Positions 15,501-24,758 are shown, counted from the first letter of the stretch. The stretch is 30,239 nt of DNA from Chitinispirillaceae bacterium (GCA_016932075.1 JAFGDP010000097.1:1-30239); one strand, 5' to 3'. Translations and numbers: made by a program. The notes: generated by a model not told the origin, from the letters alone.

Positions 15501-15842
15501 ATGGCAAAAGAAAATGATCAAGAATTAGAAAGCCCCGAAGCGTATTATTCATCAGCAGATGCCTTTTTTGATTATCTACGCACGAAACAGGGCAACGAGG
15601 TTATTTCTCGAATTCTTTCAATCTGGGACGCGCATCTTGCCAATAAAAAAAACATGCAGGATGAAATAATCGGGATACGCCAGCGATACAGTGTGCGTTT
15701 TCTTTGGTTCCGGCTCACGATTCTTTGCCTTTGTATTGTCGGGGTTTCTACGCTTGTATTCTTTGATAAATTCAATTCTGCCTCAGCGGTCTTTTTTACG
15801 GGCGTAGTTGCATTTGTTTTTGGAAAAGACCCGAACAAATGA
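15501..15842 (+). CDS. Small two-helix membrane protein in the hsd operon
   Basis: 113 residues; a soluble acidic and basic N-terminal part (about 1-65), then two hydrophobic segments, LWFRLTILCLCIVGVSTLVFF (about 68-88) and SASAVFFTGVVAFVFG (about 93-108). ATG 15501 follows AGGAG with normal spacing. The stop overlaps the TcmP start in an ATGA. I do not recognise the family. It is a small membrane protein embedded in a restriction operon; it could be an effector or an anchor for the TcmP/three-Cys pair, which is inference only. Confidence 0.75.
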   Translation: MAKENDQELESPEAYYSSADAFFDYLRTKQGNEVISRILSIWDAHLANKKNMQDEIIGIRQRYSVRFLWFRLTILCLCIVGVSTLVFFDKFNSASAVFFTGVVAFVFGKDPNK

Positions 15843-16699
15843 AATCTGTAAACATGAAGAAACTTCAATATGACGAAATAGGTTACTGGTCAGAGGTCAA
15901 ACTCGATATTATCAAAGAATATGCTTCGGCCTATACCGCCGTCATGGCCGGACAGAAAAAAGCAAAATTGAAATACATTTACATTGACGCTTTTTCCGGA
16001 GCTGGACAGCATATTTCAAAGAGTACAGGTGAATTCGTGCCGGGCAGCCCTTTGAATGCGCTGAAAATACCGAATCTTTTCTTGGAGTATCATTTTATCG
16101 ATACCGATGATAAAAAAGTCAGTGCACTTGAAAATGCCGACGGTAAATCTAACAATCTGTTTCTGTATAATGGCGATTGTAATGATTTGTTATTGAGCGA
16201 TGTGTTCCCTCGCGCTAAATACGAAGATTATAAACGTGCTCTCTGTCTGCTTGACCCCTATGGTCTGCACTTAAATTGGCAAGTCATTAAAACGGCTGGA
16301 GAAATGAAGTCTATAGAAATATTTTTAAACTTTCCCATTATGGATATAAATTTTAACGTTCTCAAGCATGATAAGGATAAGGTGGATGAAAAGCAGATTG
16401 CACGGATGAACAGATTCTGGGGCGATGATTCGTGGAAGACTGTTTGCTATGAAGAAAATCCTCAGCAGAATATGTTCGGCATATCAGATGACATTAAAGT
16501 AACGAATGATAAATTAGCAGAGGCCTTTCGGAAGAGGCTAAAAGAGGTGGCTGGTTTTAAATTCGTGCCTGAACCGATGCCTATGAGGAACTCGAACAAC
16601 GCTGTTGTATATTATTTATACTTCGCATCGCAGAACGATACGGGCAGGAAAATTGTCGAGAATATTTTCAGGAAATATTCACAGAGACGGGATGCCTGA
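15839..16699 (+). CDS. tcmP: Three-Cys-motif partner protein TcmP
   Basis: A 286-residue protein of the TcmP family, with a methyltransferase-like fold suggested by YIDAFSGAG (48-56), the acidic strand FIDTD (86-90), and CLLDPYG (136-142). TcmP proteins are named for genetic linkage to three-Cys-motif DUF5131/Gp37-Gp68 proteins, and that partner follows directly: TcmP's TGA shares its A with the next ATG (16697-16701). Biochemical role is not established as far as I know. The start at 15839 is coupled to the preceding stop; ATG 15854 is also possible. The reading frame is AT-rich relative to hsdM and hsdR, suggesting later acquisition into the operon. Confidence 0.88.
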   Translation: MKSVNMKKLQYDEIGYWSEVKLDIIKEYASAYTAVMAGQKKAKLKYIYIDAFSGAGQHISKSTGEFVPGSPLNALKIPNLFLEYHFIDTDDKKVSALENADGKSNNLFLYNGDCNDLLLSDVFPRAKYEDYKRALCLLDPYGLHLNWQVIKTAGEMKSIEIFLNFPIMDINFNVLKHDKDKVDEKQIARMNRFWGDDSWKTVCYEENPQQNMFGISDDIKVTNDKLAEAFRKRLKEVAGFKFVPEPMPMRNSNNAVVYYLYFASQNDTGRKIVENIFRKYSQRRDA

Positions 16700-17436
16700 T
16701 GGCGACTAAATCTTCTATTGAATGGACGGAATACACGTGGAATCCGGTTACGGGCTGCACGAAGACCAGCCCCGGATGCCTGAACTGCTACGCGCAGAGA
16801 ATGGCAAAGCGCCTTCAGGCTATGGGAGTGCCGAATTATCGCAACGGCTTTTCGTTAGCTCTCCATGAGCACGTTTTGGATGCGCCGCTAAAATGGAAGA
16901 AGCCTTCAATCGTTTTTGTGAATTCCATGAGCGATTTGTTCCACGAAAGAGTGCCCATAGAATTCATCAATAAAGTATTCGATATAATGCGGCAGGCATC
17001 ACATCATCAATTTCAGGTGCTTACGAAAAGAGCCGAACGCCTTGCAGAGGTCACGTCATTCATAGACTGGCCTGAAAATGTTTGGATGGGTGTAAGCGTT
17101 GAAAATGCGGAGTATGCCCATAGAATTGATTATTTGAGAATGACCGGTGCGTTTATAAAATTTCTTTCGATTGAACCGATGCTGGGGCCAATTCAAGAGA
17201 TGGATTTAAATGGAATTGATTGGGTCATTGTAGGCGGTGAATCCGGGCCTAAGGCGAGACCGATACGGCGCGAATGGGTTATTGATGTTCGCAATCAATG
17301 TCGCAAGTCGGATGTGCCGTTCTTCTTTAAGCAGTGGGGCGGGACAAATAAAAAAAAGGCCGGAAGATTACTCGATGGCAAAATCTGGAGTCAAATGCCA
17401 AGTCCGCAAATGAATTCAAACGGTGCAAATTATTAA
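16699..17436 (+). CDS. DUF5131 / phage Gp37-Gp68 three-Cys-motif protein
   Basis: A 245-residue protein starting with [14 protein letters not shown], the family hallmark. Three cysteines, C20, C27 and C30 (C-x6-C-x2-C in [12 protein letters not shown]), form the three-Cys motif. The later [40 protein letters not shown] and [15 protein letters not shown] segments make a radical-SAM-like barrel. An Fe-S cluster and SAM-dependent chemistry are plausible but not shown. Homologues occur in phages and mobile elements. Its ATG overlaps the TcmP stop and its TAA overlaps the hsdR ATG (TAATG), so it is tightly coupled to both sides. It probably works with TcmP, perhaps on DNA or RNA bases. Confidence 0.9.
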   Translation: MATKSSIEWTEYTWNPVTGCTKTSPGCLNCYAQRMAKRLQAMGVPNYRNGFSLALHEHVLDAPLKWKKPSIVFVNSMSDLFHERVPIEFINKVFDIMRQASHHQFQVLTKRAERLAEVTSFIDWPENVWMGVSVENAEYAHRIDYLRMTGAFIKFLSIEPMLGPIQEMDLNGIDWVIVGGESGPKARPIRREWVIDVRNQCRKSDVPFFFKQWGGTNKKKAGRLLDGKIWSQMPSPQMNSNGANY

Positions 17437-20400
17437 TGATTTCCGAATCCCACGTCGAATCCGCCGCCCTAGACTGGCTCAAGGAGCTTGGCTACTCGCT
17501 TCTTGAAGGCCCGGCTATCGCTCCGGCAGAAGAGCCGTCCCTTACTATAGAGCTTGGCTTTAAACCTGAACGGACAAGCTATTCCGAAGCTATACTTCCG
17601 GAGCGGTTGAAAGCCGCGCTCTCCCGCTTGAACCCCGGCATTCCGCAAACCGCGCTTGAGGATGCGTACCGGAAGATAACGATTACCGAGAGTCCGAGCC
17701 TGTTTGAGAATAACCGCACCTTTCAGCGGTATGTCGTCGAGGGAATTCCGGTCACATTCCAGCAGGACGGCAGGACAATAAACAAGAATGCCCGTTTATT
17801 TGATTTTGAGAAGACGGACAGGAATGATTTCGTTGCTGTCAATCAGTTCACGATGATTGAGAACAAGAACAACCGCAGGCCGGACATCGTGGTTTTCGTG
17901 AACGGCCTGCCTCTGGCAGTCGTTGAACTGAAAAATCCAACGGACGAAAACGCGACCACGCGGGACGCTTTCAATCAGTTACAGACGTATAAAGCCGAAA
18001 TTCCTACGCTGTTTGTCTGCAACGAACTGCTTATCATCTCAGACGGCCTCGAAGCACGGGCAGGTTCCCTAACCGCTGACTGGAGTTGGTTCCTTCCGTG
18101 GCGTACCATAGACGGCAAGAAAATAGCGCCGAAGGGGAAACCGGAACTGGAAGTACTGTTAAAAGGCATGTTCCAGAAAGAAGTCTTGCTTGATTATATC
18201 CGCCATTTCGTGACCTTCAACGTTGACGGCTCGAAGATTTCCAAGAAAATCGCTGGTTATCATCAGTACCATGCGGTAAACAAGGCCGTGGCCTGCACGG
18301 TAAAGGCATCTTCGCCTAAAGGGAACAAAAAGGTCGGCGTTGTCTGGCACACTCAGGGAAGCGGAAAAAGCCTGTCAATGGCTTTTTATGCGGGTAAAGT
18401 GGTCCAGAATCCGGCCATGGAAAACCCGACGCTGGTAGTGCTTACCGACCGCAACGACCTTGACGACCAGTTGTTCGACACGTTCTGCGCCTGCAACGAC
18501 CTTCTGCGCCAGAAGCCGGTTCAGGTGGAAAGCAGAAGGGATTTAAAAGAAAAACTGAAAGTCGCTTCCGGCGGAGTGATATTCACGACTATCCAGAAAT
18601 TCCTGCCGGAAGGCGAGGAAGAGGCTTTCCCGCTGTTGTCGGAACGCCATAATATCATCTTCATAGCGGATGAAGCCCACCGGAGCCAGTACGGTTTCAG
18701 CGCAAAGCTGAGAAAGAGCGGCAAGGGCATGAAGTACGGATATGCCAAGTATGTTCGGGATGCCCTTCCCAATGCCTCGTATATAGGATTCACCGGAACG
18801 CCGGTAGAGAAGACCGACCGGAACACCCCTGCGGTGTTCGGGGATTATATAGACATCTACGATATTTCGCGGGCCGTTGAGGACGGGGCCACGGTCAGGA
18901 TTTTCTACGAAAGCAGGCTGGCTAAAATCGAACTGAATAAAAATGAAAAGCCGAAGATAGACCCTGAGTTTGAGGATATTACCGAAGACGAGGAAGCAAA
19001 AGAGAAGGAACGGCTAAAGTCCAAATGGGCGCAGATTGAGGCGATGGTCGGGACTGAGAAGCGGGTCGGCCTTATCGCAAAGGACATCGTGGCCCATTTC
19101 GAGAACCGGCTTGAAGCCTTGGACGGCAAGGGCATGATAGTCTGCATGAGCCGCCGCATCTGCGTTGACCTGTACAACGCGATTATCAAGCTTCGTCCGC
19201 AGTGGCATTCGGGAGACGATAATACGGGTTTCCTGAAAATAGTCATGACCGGCTCGGCCAGCGACCCCAAAGAGTGGCAGCAACACATCCGCAATACGCT
19301 CCGCCGGAAAGCGCTCAGCAAGAAGTTCAAGGACCCGAAAGAGCCGTTCAAGCTGGTAATCGTCCGCGATATGTGGCTTACCGGCTTCGATGCGCCGTCG
19401 CTGCATACGATGTACGTGGACAAGCCCATGCAGGGGCACAATCTCATGCAGGCCATCGCGCGGGTGAACAGGGTTTTCAAGGACAAGCGCGGCGGCCTTG
19501 TGGCGGATTACCTCGGCATAGCGTATCATCTCAAAAAAGCCCTTGCGGTCTACACAGAACGCGACCAGAAGGAAACCGGCATATCGCTCGAAGAAGCGGC
19601 GGCGGTGATGCTTGAAAAGTATGAGATTGTCTGCGGAATAATGCGGAGGTTCGACAGGTCCAAGTTTTTCAAGGGTACTCCCAAGGAGCGTTTGCAGGTC
19701 ATCCCCGAAGCAATGGAGCATGTCCTCAAGGAGAAAGACGGCAAAGAGCGGTTCGTCAAGACCGTTTCAGAGTTATCGAAAGCATACTCTCTGGCGGTCC
19801 CGCATGAAAAGGCATTGAAGATACGGGAAGACGTGGCTTTCTTTCAGGCAGTAAAGGCAGCTTTTGTTAAAATGACCGGCGAGCCTGTAGCTGGAGCCAG
19901 GAGTAAGGAAGATATTGAGCAGGCCATCAAGCAGCTTGTTTCAAAGGCAGTTGTTTCTGACAAGGTGGTTGATATTCTTTCTGCGGCAGGTATTAAAACG
20001 CCGGATATTTCTATTCTATCTGATGAATTTCTGGACGAGATAAAGGGGATGAAGCAGAAGAACCTTGCCGTTGAGTTATTACGGAAACTGCTTAACGATG
20101 AAATAAAACTGAGGTCCCGTAAAAACCTGATTCAGTCAAAGTCCTTTGCCGAAATGCTTGAAAAGTCCATCGCCAAGCTCCAGAAGCGCACTATAGAGGC
20201 CACGCAGGTAATTCTTGAGCTTATCGACTTGGCAAAGCAGATGAGGGAGGCCCATAAGCGCGGCGATGACCTGAAAATGACCGAAGACGAATTGGCATTC
20301 TACGACGCGCTCGAAGTGAACGACAGCGCGGTCAAGGTACTGGGAGATGAAACCCTTCGGATAATAGCGCAGGAGCTTGTACGCAGGGTGCGCGAGAACG

Positions 20401-20561
20401 TGAGCATTGACTGGACGGTTAAAGAGAGCGTAAGGGCAAAAATCCGTCTCATTGTTAAAAAGATTCTGAATAAATACGGCTACCCGCCGGACAAGCAGGA
20501 AAAAGCCACGCAGACGGTGTTACAGCAGGCGGAAATGCTGTGCAAGGATTGGGCGGTTTAG
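17436..20561 (+). CDS. hsdR: Type I restriction endonuclease subunit HsdR
   Basis: The 1041-residue motor and nuclease subunit that translocates and cleaves unmethylated DNA. The N-terminal PD-(D/E)xK nuclease domain has D150 in RPDIVVF and E164-x-K166 in VVELKNP. The SF2 translocase has Walker A QGSGKS (within 305-312), DEAH at 412-415, the FTGTPVEK motif III region, and the [16 protein letters not shown] motif VI. The C-terminal region (about 780-1041) is helical, as in HsdR proteins that bind the methylase core. All catalytic motifs are intact. It is the last gene of the operon; a GC-rich hairpin spans its stop codon. Confidence 0.97.
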   Translation: MISESHVESAALDWLKELGYSLLEGPAIAPAEEPSLTIELGFKPERTSYSEAILPERLKAALSRLNPGIPQTALEDAYRKITITESPSLFENNRTFQRYVVEGIPVTFQQDGRTINKNARLFDFEKTDRNDFVAVNQFTMIENKNNRRPDIVVFVNGLPLAVVELKNPTDENATTRDAFNQLQTYKAEIPTLFVCNELLIISDGLEARAGSLTADWSWFLPWRTIDGKKIAPKGKPELEVLLKGMFQKEVLLDYIRHFVTFNVDGSKISKKIAGYHQYHAVNKAVACTVKASSPKGNKKVGVVWHTQGSGKSLSMAFYAGKVVQNPAMENPTLVVLTDRNDLDDQLFDTFCACNDLLRQKPVQVESRRDLKEKLKVASGGVIFTTIQKFLPEGEEEAFPLLSERHNIIFIADEAHRSQYGFSAKLRKSGKGMKYGYAKYVRDALPNASYIGFTGTPVEKTDRNTPAVFGDYIDIYDISRAVEDGATVRIFYESRLAKIELNKNEKPKIDPEFEDITEDEEAKEKERLKSKWAQIEAMVGTEKRVGLIAKDIVAHFENRLEALDGKGMIVCMSRRICVDLYNAIIKLRPQWHSGDDNTGFLKIVMTGSASDPKEWQQHIRNTLRRKALSKKFKDPKEPFKLVIVRDMWLTGFDAPSLHTMYVDKPMQGHNLMQAIARVNRVFKDKRGGLVADYLGIAYHLKKALAVYTERDQKETGISLEEAAAVMLEKYEIVCGIMRRFDRSKFFKGTPKERLQVIPEAMEHVLKEKDGKERFVKTVSELSKAYSLAVPHEKALKIREDVAFFQAVKAAFVKMTGEPVAGARSKEDIEQAIKQLVSKAVVSDKVVDILSAAGIKTPDISILSDEFLDEIKGMKQKNLAVELLRKLLNDEIKLRSRKNLIQSKSFAEMLEKSIAKLQKRTIEATQVILELIDLAKQMREAHKRGDDLKMTEDELAFYDALEVNDSAVKVLGDETLRIIAQELVRRVRENVSIDWTVKESVRAKIRLIVKKILNKYGYPPDKQEKATQTVLQQAEMLCKDWAV

Positions 20562-20568
20562 TCCGCCC
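20551..20568 (+). other. GC-rich stem-loop across the hsdR stop codon
   Basis: GGGCGG-TTTAGT-CCGCCC places the stop codon in the loop. No T-run follows, so it is not a standard intrinsic terminator; it may stabilise the 3' end or be a factor-dependent site. Confidence 0.35.
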
Positions 20569-20620
20569 CAACGAAGACAAGGTAACTACTTTTGCATCCG
20601 TTATACAAGGGATTAATCAA

Positions 20621-21925
20621 ATGAAAATCGGGCTCGTTTCTCCTAAGGGAAATTTCTGGGGAAATAATAAATATTTCCAGGAATACTGGCATAACAACCC
20701 CAACAGCGCTTCATACCGCAGTTACTGGACGGGCTTGAGCTCGGCCCTGCTTGTGGTCGCTGCGCTGACCCCGGAAAAACACGAAGTCGAACTTGTCGAT
20801 GAGAATTTTGACCCGGTGGACTTTGACAAAGATTACGGCCTGGTCGGTGTCACCTGTATGACTTCGCAGGCAACAAGGGCGTATGAAATAGCCGATGGAT
20901 ACCGTAAGCGCGGTAAAAAGGTAGTGCTCGGCGGGATACATCCGACGGTGATGCAGGACGAAGCGAAGCAGCATGCCGACAGTGTGGTGATCGGCGAGGT
21001 CGAATATCTGTGGGTAACGATACTTTCTGACCTTGAAAACAACCGGCTCAAGGATTTTTACCGCGCCGAAAAGCTGGTCGACATGAAGGATTCGCCAAAG
21101 CCGCGTTTCGATCTGCTCGATCCGAAAAGATACACGTCCATCTGGGTCCAGACGTCCAGAGGCTGCCCCCATGACTGCGATTTCTGCGCCGCCTCTAAAG
21201 TGTATGGAAAGAAATACCGGGAAAAAACCAACGAACAGGTATTAGGGGAGTTGCGGTATTGCACGACAATATTCAAAAACGGGCGCTACTATTTTTCGGA
21301 CGATAATTTTTTTGTAAACAAGAGCAAAAAATATGAGCTTTTAGAGAAAATTACGCCAATGAAAATCCGCTGGGGTGCGACGACGGACATCTCCATAGCC
21401 GAAGATGAAAAGCTTCTGGAGCTGGCCTATAAAAGCGGGTGTAATACATTATTTATCGGATTTGAAAGTCTGTCGGAGGCGAATCTGGAGAGTATCGATA
21501 AAGCCAAATGGAAATTCAAGTACCGCGATAAGTACCAGGAATATATTCAAAAGATTCAATCCTATGGTATAGGAATATTGGGCGCCTTTATTGTTGGTTT
21601 TGATAAGGATGACAGTTCGGTATTTGATGCCACGGCTGAATTCATCATCAAGAATAATCTGTATGGAGCGCAGATCGCGGTTATTACCCCCTTCCCCGGG
21701 ACCAGATTAAGGGAACGGCTTGAAAAAGAGGGCAGAATAACCGGAAATAACTGGAGTAATTATACCGCTTTTGATGTCAATTACATTCCAAAAAATTTCA
21801 ATAAGGATGAGCTGGAGAGAAAGGCCATGGGGGTTTATCAAAAAGTAATTAATAAAGAGAACTTCATAAAAAACATGGAATATTTCAAGAACATCCACAA
21901 AAAACTTCAGCACCAGTACCGATGA
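20621..21925 (+). CDS. B12-binding-domain radical SAM protein
   Basis: A 434-residue enzyme of the BchE/methylase-like class. The N-terminal half (about 1-145) is a cobalamin-binding-like Rossmann domain with VVLGGIHPT (102-109) and a DSVVIGEVEYLW segment. The radical SAM domain has the [4Fe-4S] motif C182-x3-C186-x2-C189 in SRGCPHDCDFC, followed by FSDDNFFV and GFESLSE strands. It binds SAM and performs radical chemistry, often methylation of an unreactive carbon or ring formation, on lipids, cofactors or natural products; the substrate is not evident. ATG 20621 has AAGGG upstream; the longer frame (20540) overlaps hsdR. It lies 59 bases after hsdR on the same strand and converges on the AMP-ligase, overlapping it by 41 bases. 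Confidence 0.88.
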   Translation: MKIGLVSPKGNFWGNNKYFQEYWHNNPNSASYRSYWTGLSSALLVVAALTPEKHEVELVDENFDPVDFDKDYGLVGVTCMTSQATRAYEIADGYRKRGKKVVLGGIHPTVMQDEAKQHADSVVIGEVEYLWVTILSDLENNRLKDFYRAEKLVDMKDSPKPRFDLLDPKRYTSIWVQTSRGCPHDCDFCAASKVYGKKYREKTNEQVLGELRYCTTIFKNGRYYFSDDNFFVNKSKKYELLEKITPMKIRWGATTDISIAEDEKLLELAYKSGCNTLFIGFESLSEANLESIDKAKWKFKYRDKYQEYIQKIQSYGIGILGAFIVGFDKDDSSVFDATAEFIIKNNLYGAQIAVITPFPGTRLRERLEKEGRITGNNWSNYTAFDVNYIPKNFNKDELERKAMGVYQKVINKENFIKNMEYFKNIHKKLQHQYR

Positions 21926-23306
21926 CCTGTTTTCCACGCGATTGAATTTCCGTAAAGGCTATTTTCTCGGGTATTTTAAAGGGCGTCAGGTTCGCCCTGC
22001 ACCACTTCACAAACGAGTCCGCGGCCGCAGGCGATGCGTCGCGAAGCGTGACGGTCGCGCTGATCTTGTCGCCGGTGATTCCAATATAGTCACTGGAGAA
22101 TTCCACCGCCTCGACGTTGCCGTTTTTCATCATGAGCCGTTTGACTTCCTCCGGATATACCTTGTTGCCGGCAACATTAAACATTCTTTTTTTCAGGCCG
22201 AGGAAATAGACGTTGCTGTTTTCATCCTGTTTACCGTAATCACCGGTGCGCAGCCAGCCGTTTATTATCGCTTTGCGCGTGGCGTCGGGACGGTTGAAAT
22301 ACCCTTTCATGACATTGTCACCCTTGAACCAGATTTCGCCCTTCTGTCCTAACGGGACCTTTTTGCCTGTTTCATCCGTGATTATGACGCGGTAGTGCCC
22401 CATAGGCCGGCCGATAGATCCTTCATTGAGAGGTTTATCCGGTTCCTGACAGGTGCATACCGGCGACGCTTCGGTGAGTCCGTAACCGTCGTAAATCGGG
22501 GCATTCAGCTTCTGTCTGTATCGCTCACGCAGCGGCGCGGGAAGCTTATATCCCCCGCACAACAAATGCGCGTTCCGGCAGATGTTTTCAATATGGGGCG
22601 ATCTGATTAACAGGTGGTAAATAAGAGGTACGCTGTAGACGAAAGACACCTTGCGGCGCGCGATTTCTCCTGCAAAATGGTTGAGCTTGAATATATCGGA
22701 AACGTCGCCGATCAAAAGAGAACTGCCGGCAATAAACGGCACGACCGCACTGTTCTGAAAACCATAAGGGTGATGGAACGGTATCAGCGTGCAGGAGATG
22801 GATATCGGGTCGATATGATTATTCGCGATGATCGCGCGTGCATTCGAGAGCAGGTTCCAGTGTGTCAGCATGGCGGCTTTGGCATGCCCGCTCTCGGCGG
22901 ATGCATAAAACATCGCGGCCACGTCGTCGAGCTGCGGGACAAGCGAGGGGTCCATGCGGTAATCGGTAAAGGAGATCTCTTTGCCGTAATCGAATTCCAT
23001 GGTCAGCTCATCGATCCGCAGTATTGCCGAGGGCGTGGTATCAGCCAGCATCTCTTCGTATTCGAGTTTGCCGATTTTCGGATCGACGAAGAGGGCCGCG
23101 CGGCCGGTTTTTACGATGCCGAGGAACGCTATGATGGTTTTTATGTGGTTCGGCGCGACGAGGTAAACGACGGGGGAGTTGGAACGGATGTTCCTGTCCA
23201 GATGACCGGCGCACTCGTCAACAGCCGCAGAGAGGTAGCCCTTGTTGAAAACCTGATCGCGGAAAATGACGCGGTTGAAACGGACAAGATCAGTGAGCGA
23301 GGTCAT
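21885..23306 (-). CDS. Acyl-AMP ligase / acyl-ACP synthetase-like protein with altered P-loop
   Basis: A 473-residue adenylate-forming (ANL) enzyme. The A5-type YDGYGLTEASP, A7-type NGWLRTGDYG, A8-type MFNVAGNKVYPEEV and a C-terminal lysine in SRGKQV are present. The usual P-loop (Y/F-T-S-G-T-T-G-x-P-K-G) is instead FYASAESGHAKAAMLTH (133-149): the Ser/Thr/Gly run is degenerate although one K remains. Activity may be reduced or differ in nucleotide use. Next to acp (17-base overlap) it most likely loads an acyl or aryl acid onto that carrier protein. ATG 23306 is preferred over TTG 23330. The gene's 3' end overlaps the convergent radical SAM gene by 41 bases, and the C-terminus (GTGAEVFCGCS) may have been altered by that junction. 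Confidence 0.88.
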   Translation of the reverse strand: MTSLTDLVRFNRVIFRDQVFNKGYLSAAVDECAGHLDRNIRSNSPVVYLVAPNHIKTIIAFLGIVKTGRAALFVDPKIGKLEYEEMLADTTPSAILRIDELTMEFDYGKEISFTDYRMDPSLVPQLDDVAAMFYASAESGHAKAAMLTHWNLLSNARAIIANNHIDPISISCTLIPFHHPYGFQNSAVVPFIAGSSLLIGDVSDIFKLNHFAGEIARRKVSFVYSVPLIYHLLIRSPHIENICRNAHLLCGGYKLPAPLRERYRQKLNAPIYDGYGLTEASPVCTCQEPDKPLNEGSIGRPMGHYRVIITDETGKKVPLGQKGEIWFKGDNVMKGYFNRPDATRKAIINGWLRTGDYGKQDENSNVYFLGLKKRMFNVAGNKVYPEEVKRLMMKNGNVEAVEFSSDYIGITGDKISATVTLRDASPAAADSFVKWCRANLTPFKIPEKIAFTEIQSRGKQVIGTGAEVFCGCS

Positions 23307-23562
23307 ATTCGGGAGGTTTGCCGCGTTCAACGGCGTCAGTGACGAGTTTGATGAGGTGGCTGAGCGAGGGCTTTTCCATGAAGGTAAGGGGCAGCTCGAT
23401 GCCGAACGTCTCTTCGATGTTCGCCGCGATGGCCACCAGCTGCATGGAATCGAGCGGAAGCTGTTCGAATATCGGCCTGTCAGGATCGATATCGCCAGGG
23501 TTTATGTTATACTCATTCTCGAGGATGGATAACAGCCTTTCACGTATTCCGGTGTTTTCCAT
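23290..23562 (-). CDS. Acyl carrier protein
   Basis: A 90-residue acidic carrier protein with the phosphopantetheine serine S39 in LPLDSMQLV and the following helix AANIEETFGIELPL. It carries acyl groups as thioesters. GGAGGA lies eight bases before ATG 23562. The gene is followed at once by the overlapping AMP-ligase and preceded by an operator-controlled promoter and the acyl-ACP reductase gene. This makes it a dedicated carrier for this cluster rather than the housekeeping fatty-acid ACP, which normally sits with fab genes. Confidence 0.92.
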   Translation of the reverse strand: MENTGIRERLLSILENEYNINPGDIDPDRPIFEQLPLDSMQLVAIAANIEETFGIELPLTFMEKPSLSHLIKLVTDAVERGKPPEYDLAH

Positions 23563-23652
23563 GGTTTATTCCTCCTTATGCGAGGTGACAACAGTGCACA
23601 ACAGCCGAAAAGGTACGGTGAAAAAGTAATCGCACCTCCGGCAGTTTTGTAA

Positions 23653-23681
23653 ATATTACGTTATGGCTGGAGATTAAGCAA
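23653..23681 (-). promoter_or_regulatory. Promoter of the acp/AMP-ligase operon
   Basis: On the minus strand TTGCTT (23681-23676), a 17-base spacer, and TAATAT (23658-23653). Its -35 starts with the last three bases of palindrome copy 3. Transcription would start about 85 bases before acp. Confidence 0.7.
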
Positions 23682-23698
23682 CGAAATCAATTTCGTCG
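23679..23698. promoter_or_regulatory. Palindromic operator copy 3 (imperfect)
   Basis: CAACGAAATCAATTTCGTCG differs from the 20-bp core by two substitutions (G-to-A in the central CG and T-to-C near one end). The gene-proximal half, GATTTCGTTG read on the minus strand, is intact apart from the centre, and weak extra symmetry (TTAA) flanks it. It lies just past the stop codon of the reductase gene and overlaps the acp promoter. Confidence 0.65.
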
Positions 23699-23708
23699 TT
23701 AAGAAAGG

Positions 23709-24758
23709 CTATACTTCAATGATATTTTTTCCGCAGGAATAGCCGGGAGTAATCGTATAGCGTTTAAGCTCTGCAAGGTAACGCCGGATTTTATCGGCAG
23801 TGATGTTGCCCCTGCCGAGCGATGGCGGAAGGTCCGGGTTGAACGCCATGAGCATCCCTTCGGTCATGCAGCCGTAGAGGTGGTCGGGCGAGGCCAGGCC
23901 GATGTCAAACCCGGGATCGAGCCGGCAGGGGAGCTTCGCGATGCCGCCATGATAGAGAAAAACGTCGGACCGCTGTTCGCCGCTCACGCTCACGTTGAGC
24001 GGCGCCGACGCGTCGCACACGATTGCGCCCGGATTAAACTCCTCCCGGCTGAACAGCGGACGGTAGGCGCTGGTGACGAAGACCGCTATGCCGGCTCTTT
24101 TAATGGCAGAGGCGTTGTCGGCTGTTATTTCAATATCGCAGGCGAGGCCGCTCCGGTATTTGCCGACAGTCTGCTCAAGCATTCCGGCGTTGCGGGCCGT
24201 CAGTATGAGTTTTTTTACCCTGCTTCCCAGCCACAGCATTACTCCGGTTCCTATGTCGCCGGACGCGCCGACGATGGCGGCGGTTTCCCCGGAGAGCGGC
24301 CGGTGAAAGCGCGACGCGAGCTCCTCCAGCGACCGGACGATAAGCGCGGCAGTTGTGGTGTTGCCTGAAGTGAGGGTTATACCGTGCCTGCGGCCGGCCT
24401 CATCCTCTCTACCCTGCAGAACGATGGAGGTGAACGCACCGAGAGAGGCAACGCCGCACCCTTCGGCGGCAGCTATGGCGATGGCGCCATCAACCTTCTC
24501 GATAACCGTTTTCAAGCTGATGTCCCGCATCTCGGGCAGAAACGGCACCATGACAAGGATGCCGTCGGCGGTTTTTTCCCCATCGAAAGAGACGCCGCTC
24601 CACGAAACGGCTTTATAGGGCGGCGTCCATTCGAAAAGCTTGAGAATAAGTTCGTCGCGGAACGTCTTGCCTGGCTTGAGAAAATTGATATAGGCGCGGA
24701 ACAGGGGAAGGTCTGCCGGATGGCCGATGAGGGCGAACTTGGGACGCGGTGTGTTCAT
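23709..24758 (-). CDS. Long-chain acyl-ACP reductase-like protein (AAR family, fatty-aldehyde forming)
   Basis: A 349-residue protein that follows the cyanobacterial acyl-ACP reductase throughout: FALIGHP at the N-terminus, FLPEM (73-77), GVASLGAFTSIV (102-113), TSGNTTTAA (130-138), the Rossmann nucleotide loop GASGDIGTG (164-172), LILTARN (184-190), HGGIAKLP, and GRGNITADKI near the end. The cysteine in HLYGCMTEGML (C297) aligns with the acyl-binding Cys294 of the Synechococcus enzyme as I recall its sequence. The family reduces acyl-ACP with NADPH to fatty aldehyde. An ACP and a ligase gene follow directly, which fits that role. No clear Shine-Dalgarno is seen; it is probably transcribed with the SRPBCC-PilZ gene 51 bases upstream. 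No aldehyde-deformylating oxygenase is recognisable nearby. Confidence 0.85.
   Translation of the reverse strand: MNTPRPKFALIGHPADLPLFRAYINFLKPGKTFRDELILKLFEWTPPYKAVSWSGVSFDGEKTADGILVMVPFLPEMRDISLKTVIEKVDGAIAIAAAEGCGVASLGAFTSIVLQGREDEAGRRHGITLTSGNTTTAALIVRSLEELASRFHRPLSGETAAIVGASGDIGTGVMLWLGSRVKKLILTARNAGMLEQTVGKYRSGLACDIEITADNASAIKRAGIAVFVTSAYRPLFSREEFNPGAIVCDASAPLNVSVSGEQRSDVFLYHGGIAKLPCRLDPGFDIGLASPDHLYGCMTEGMLMAFNPDLPPSLGRGNITADKIRRYLAELKRYTITPGYSCGKNIIEV

Noticed and set aside
17826..17835. GATTTCGTTG half-site inside hsdR
   Set aside because: Only one half of the palindrome, within coding sequence, with no promoter geometry. A second isolated half-site at 29636-29645 in the RNase D gene was rejected for the same reason.
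20551..20568. hsdR stop-codon hairpin as intrinsic terminator
   Set aside because: The stem is good but there is no T-tract after it.
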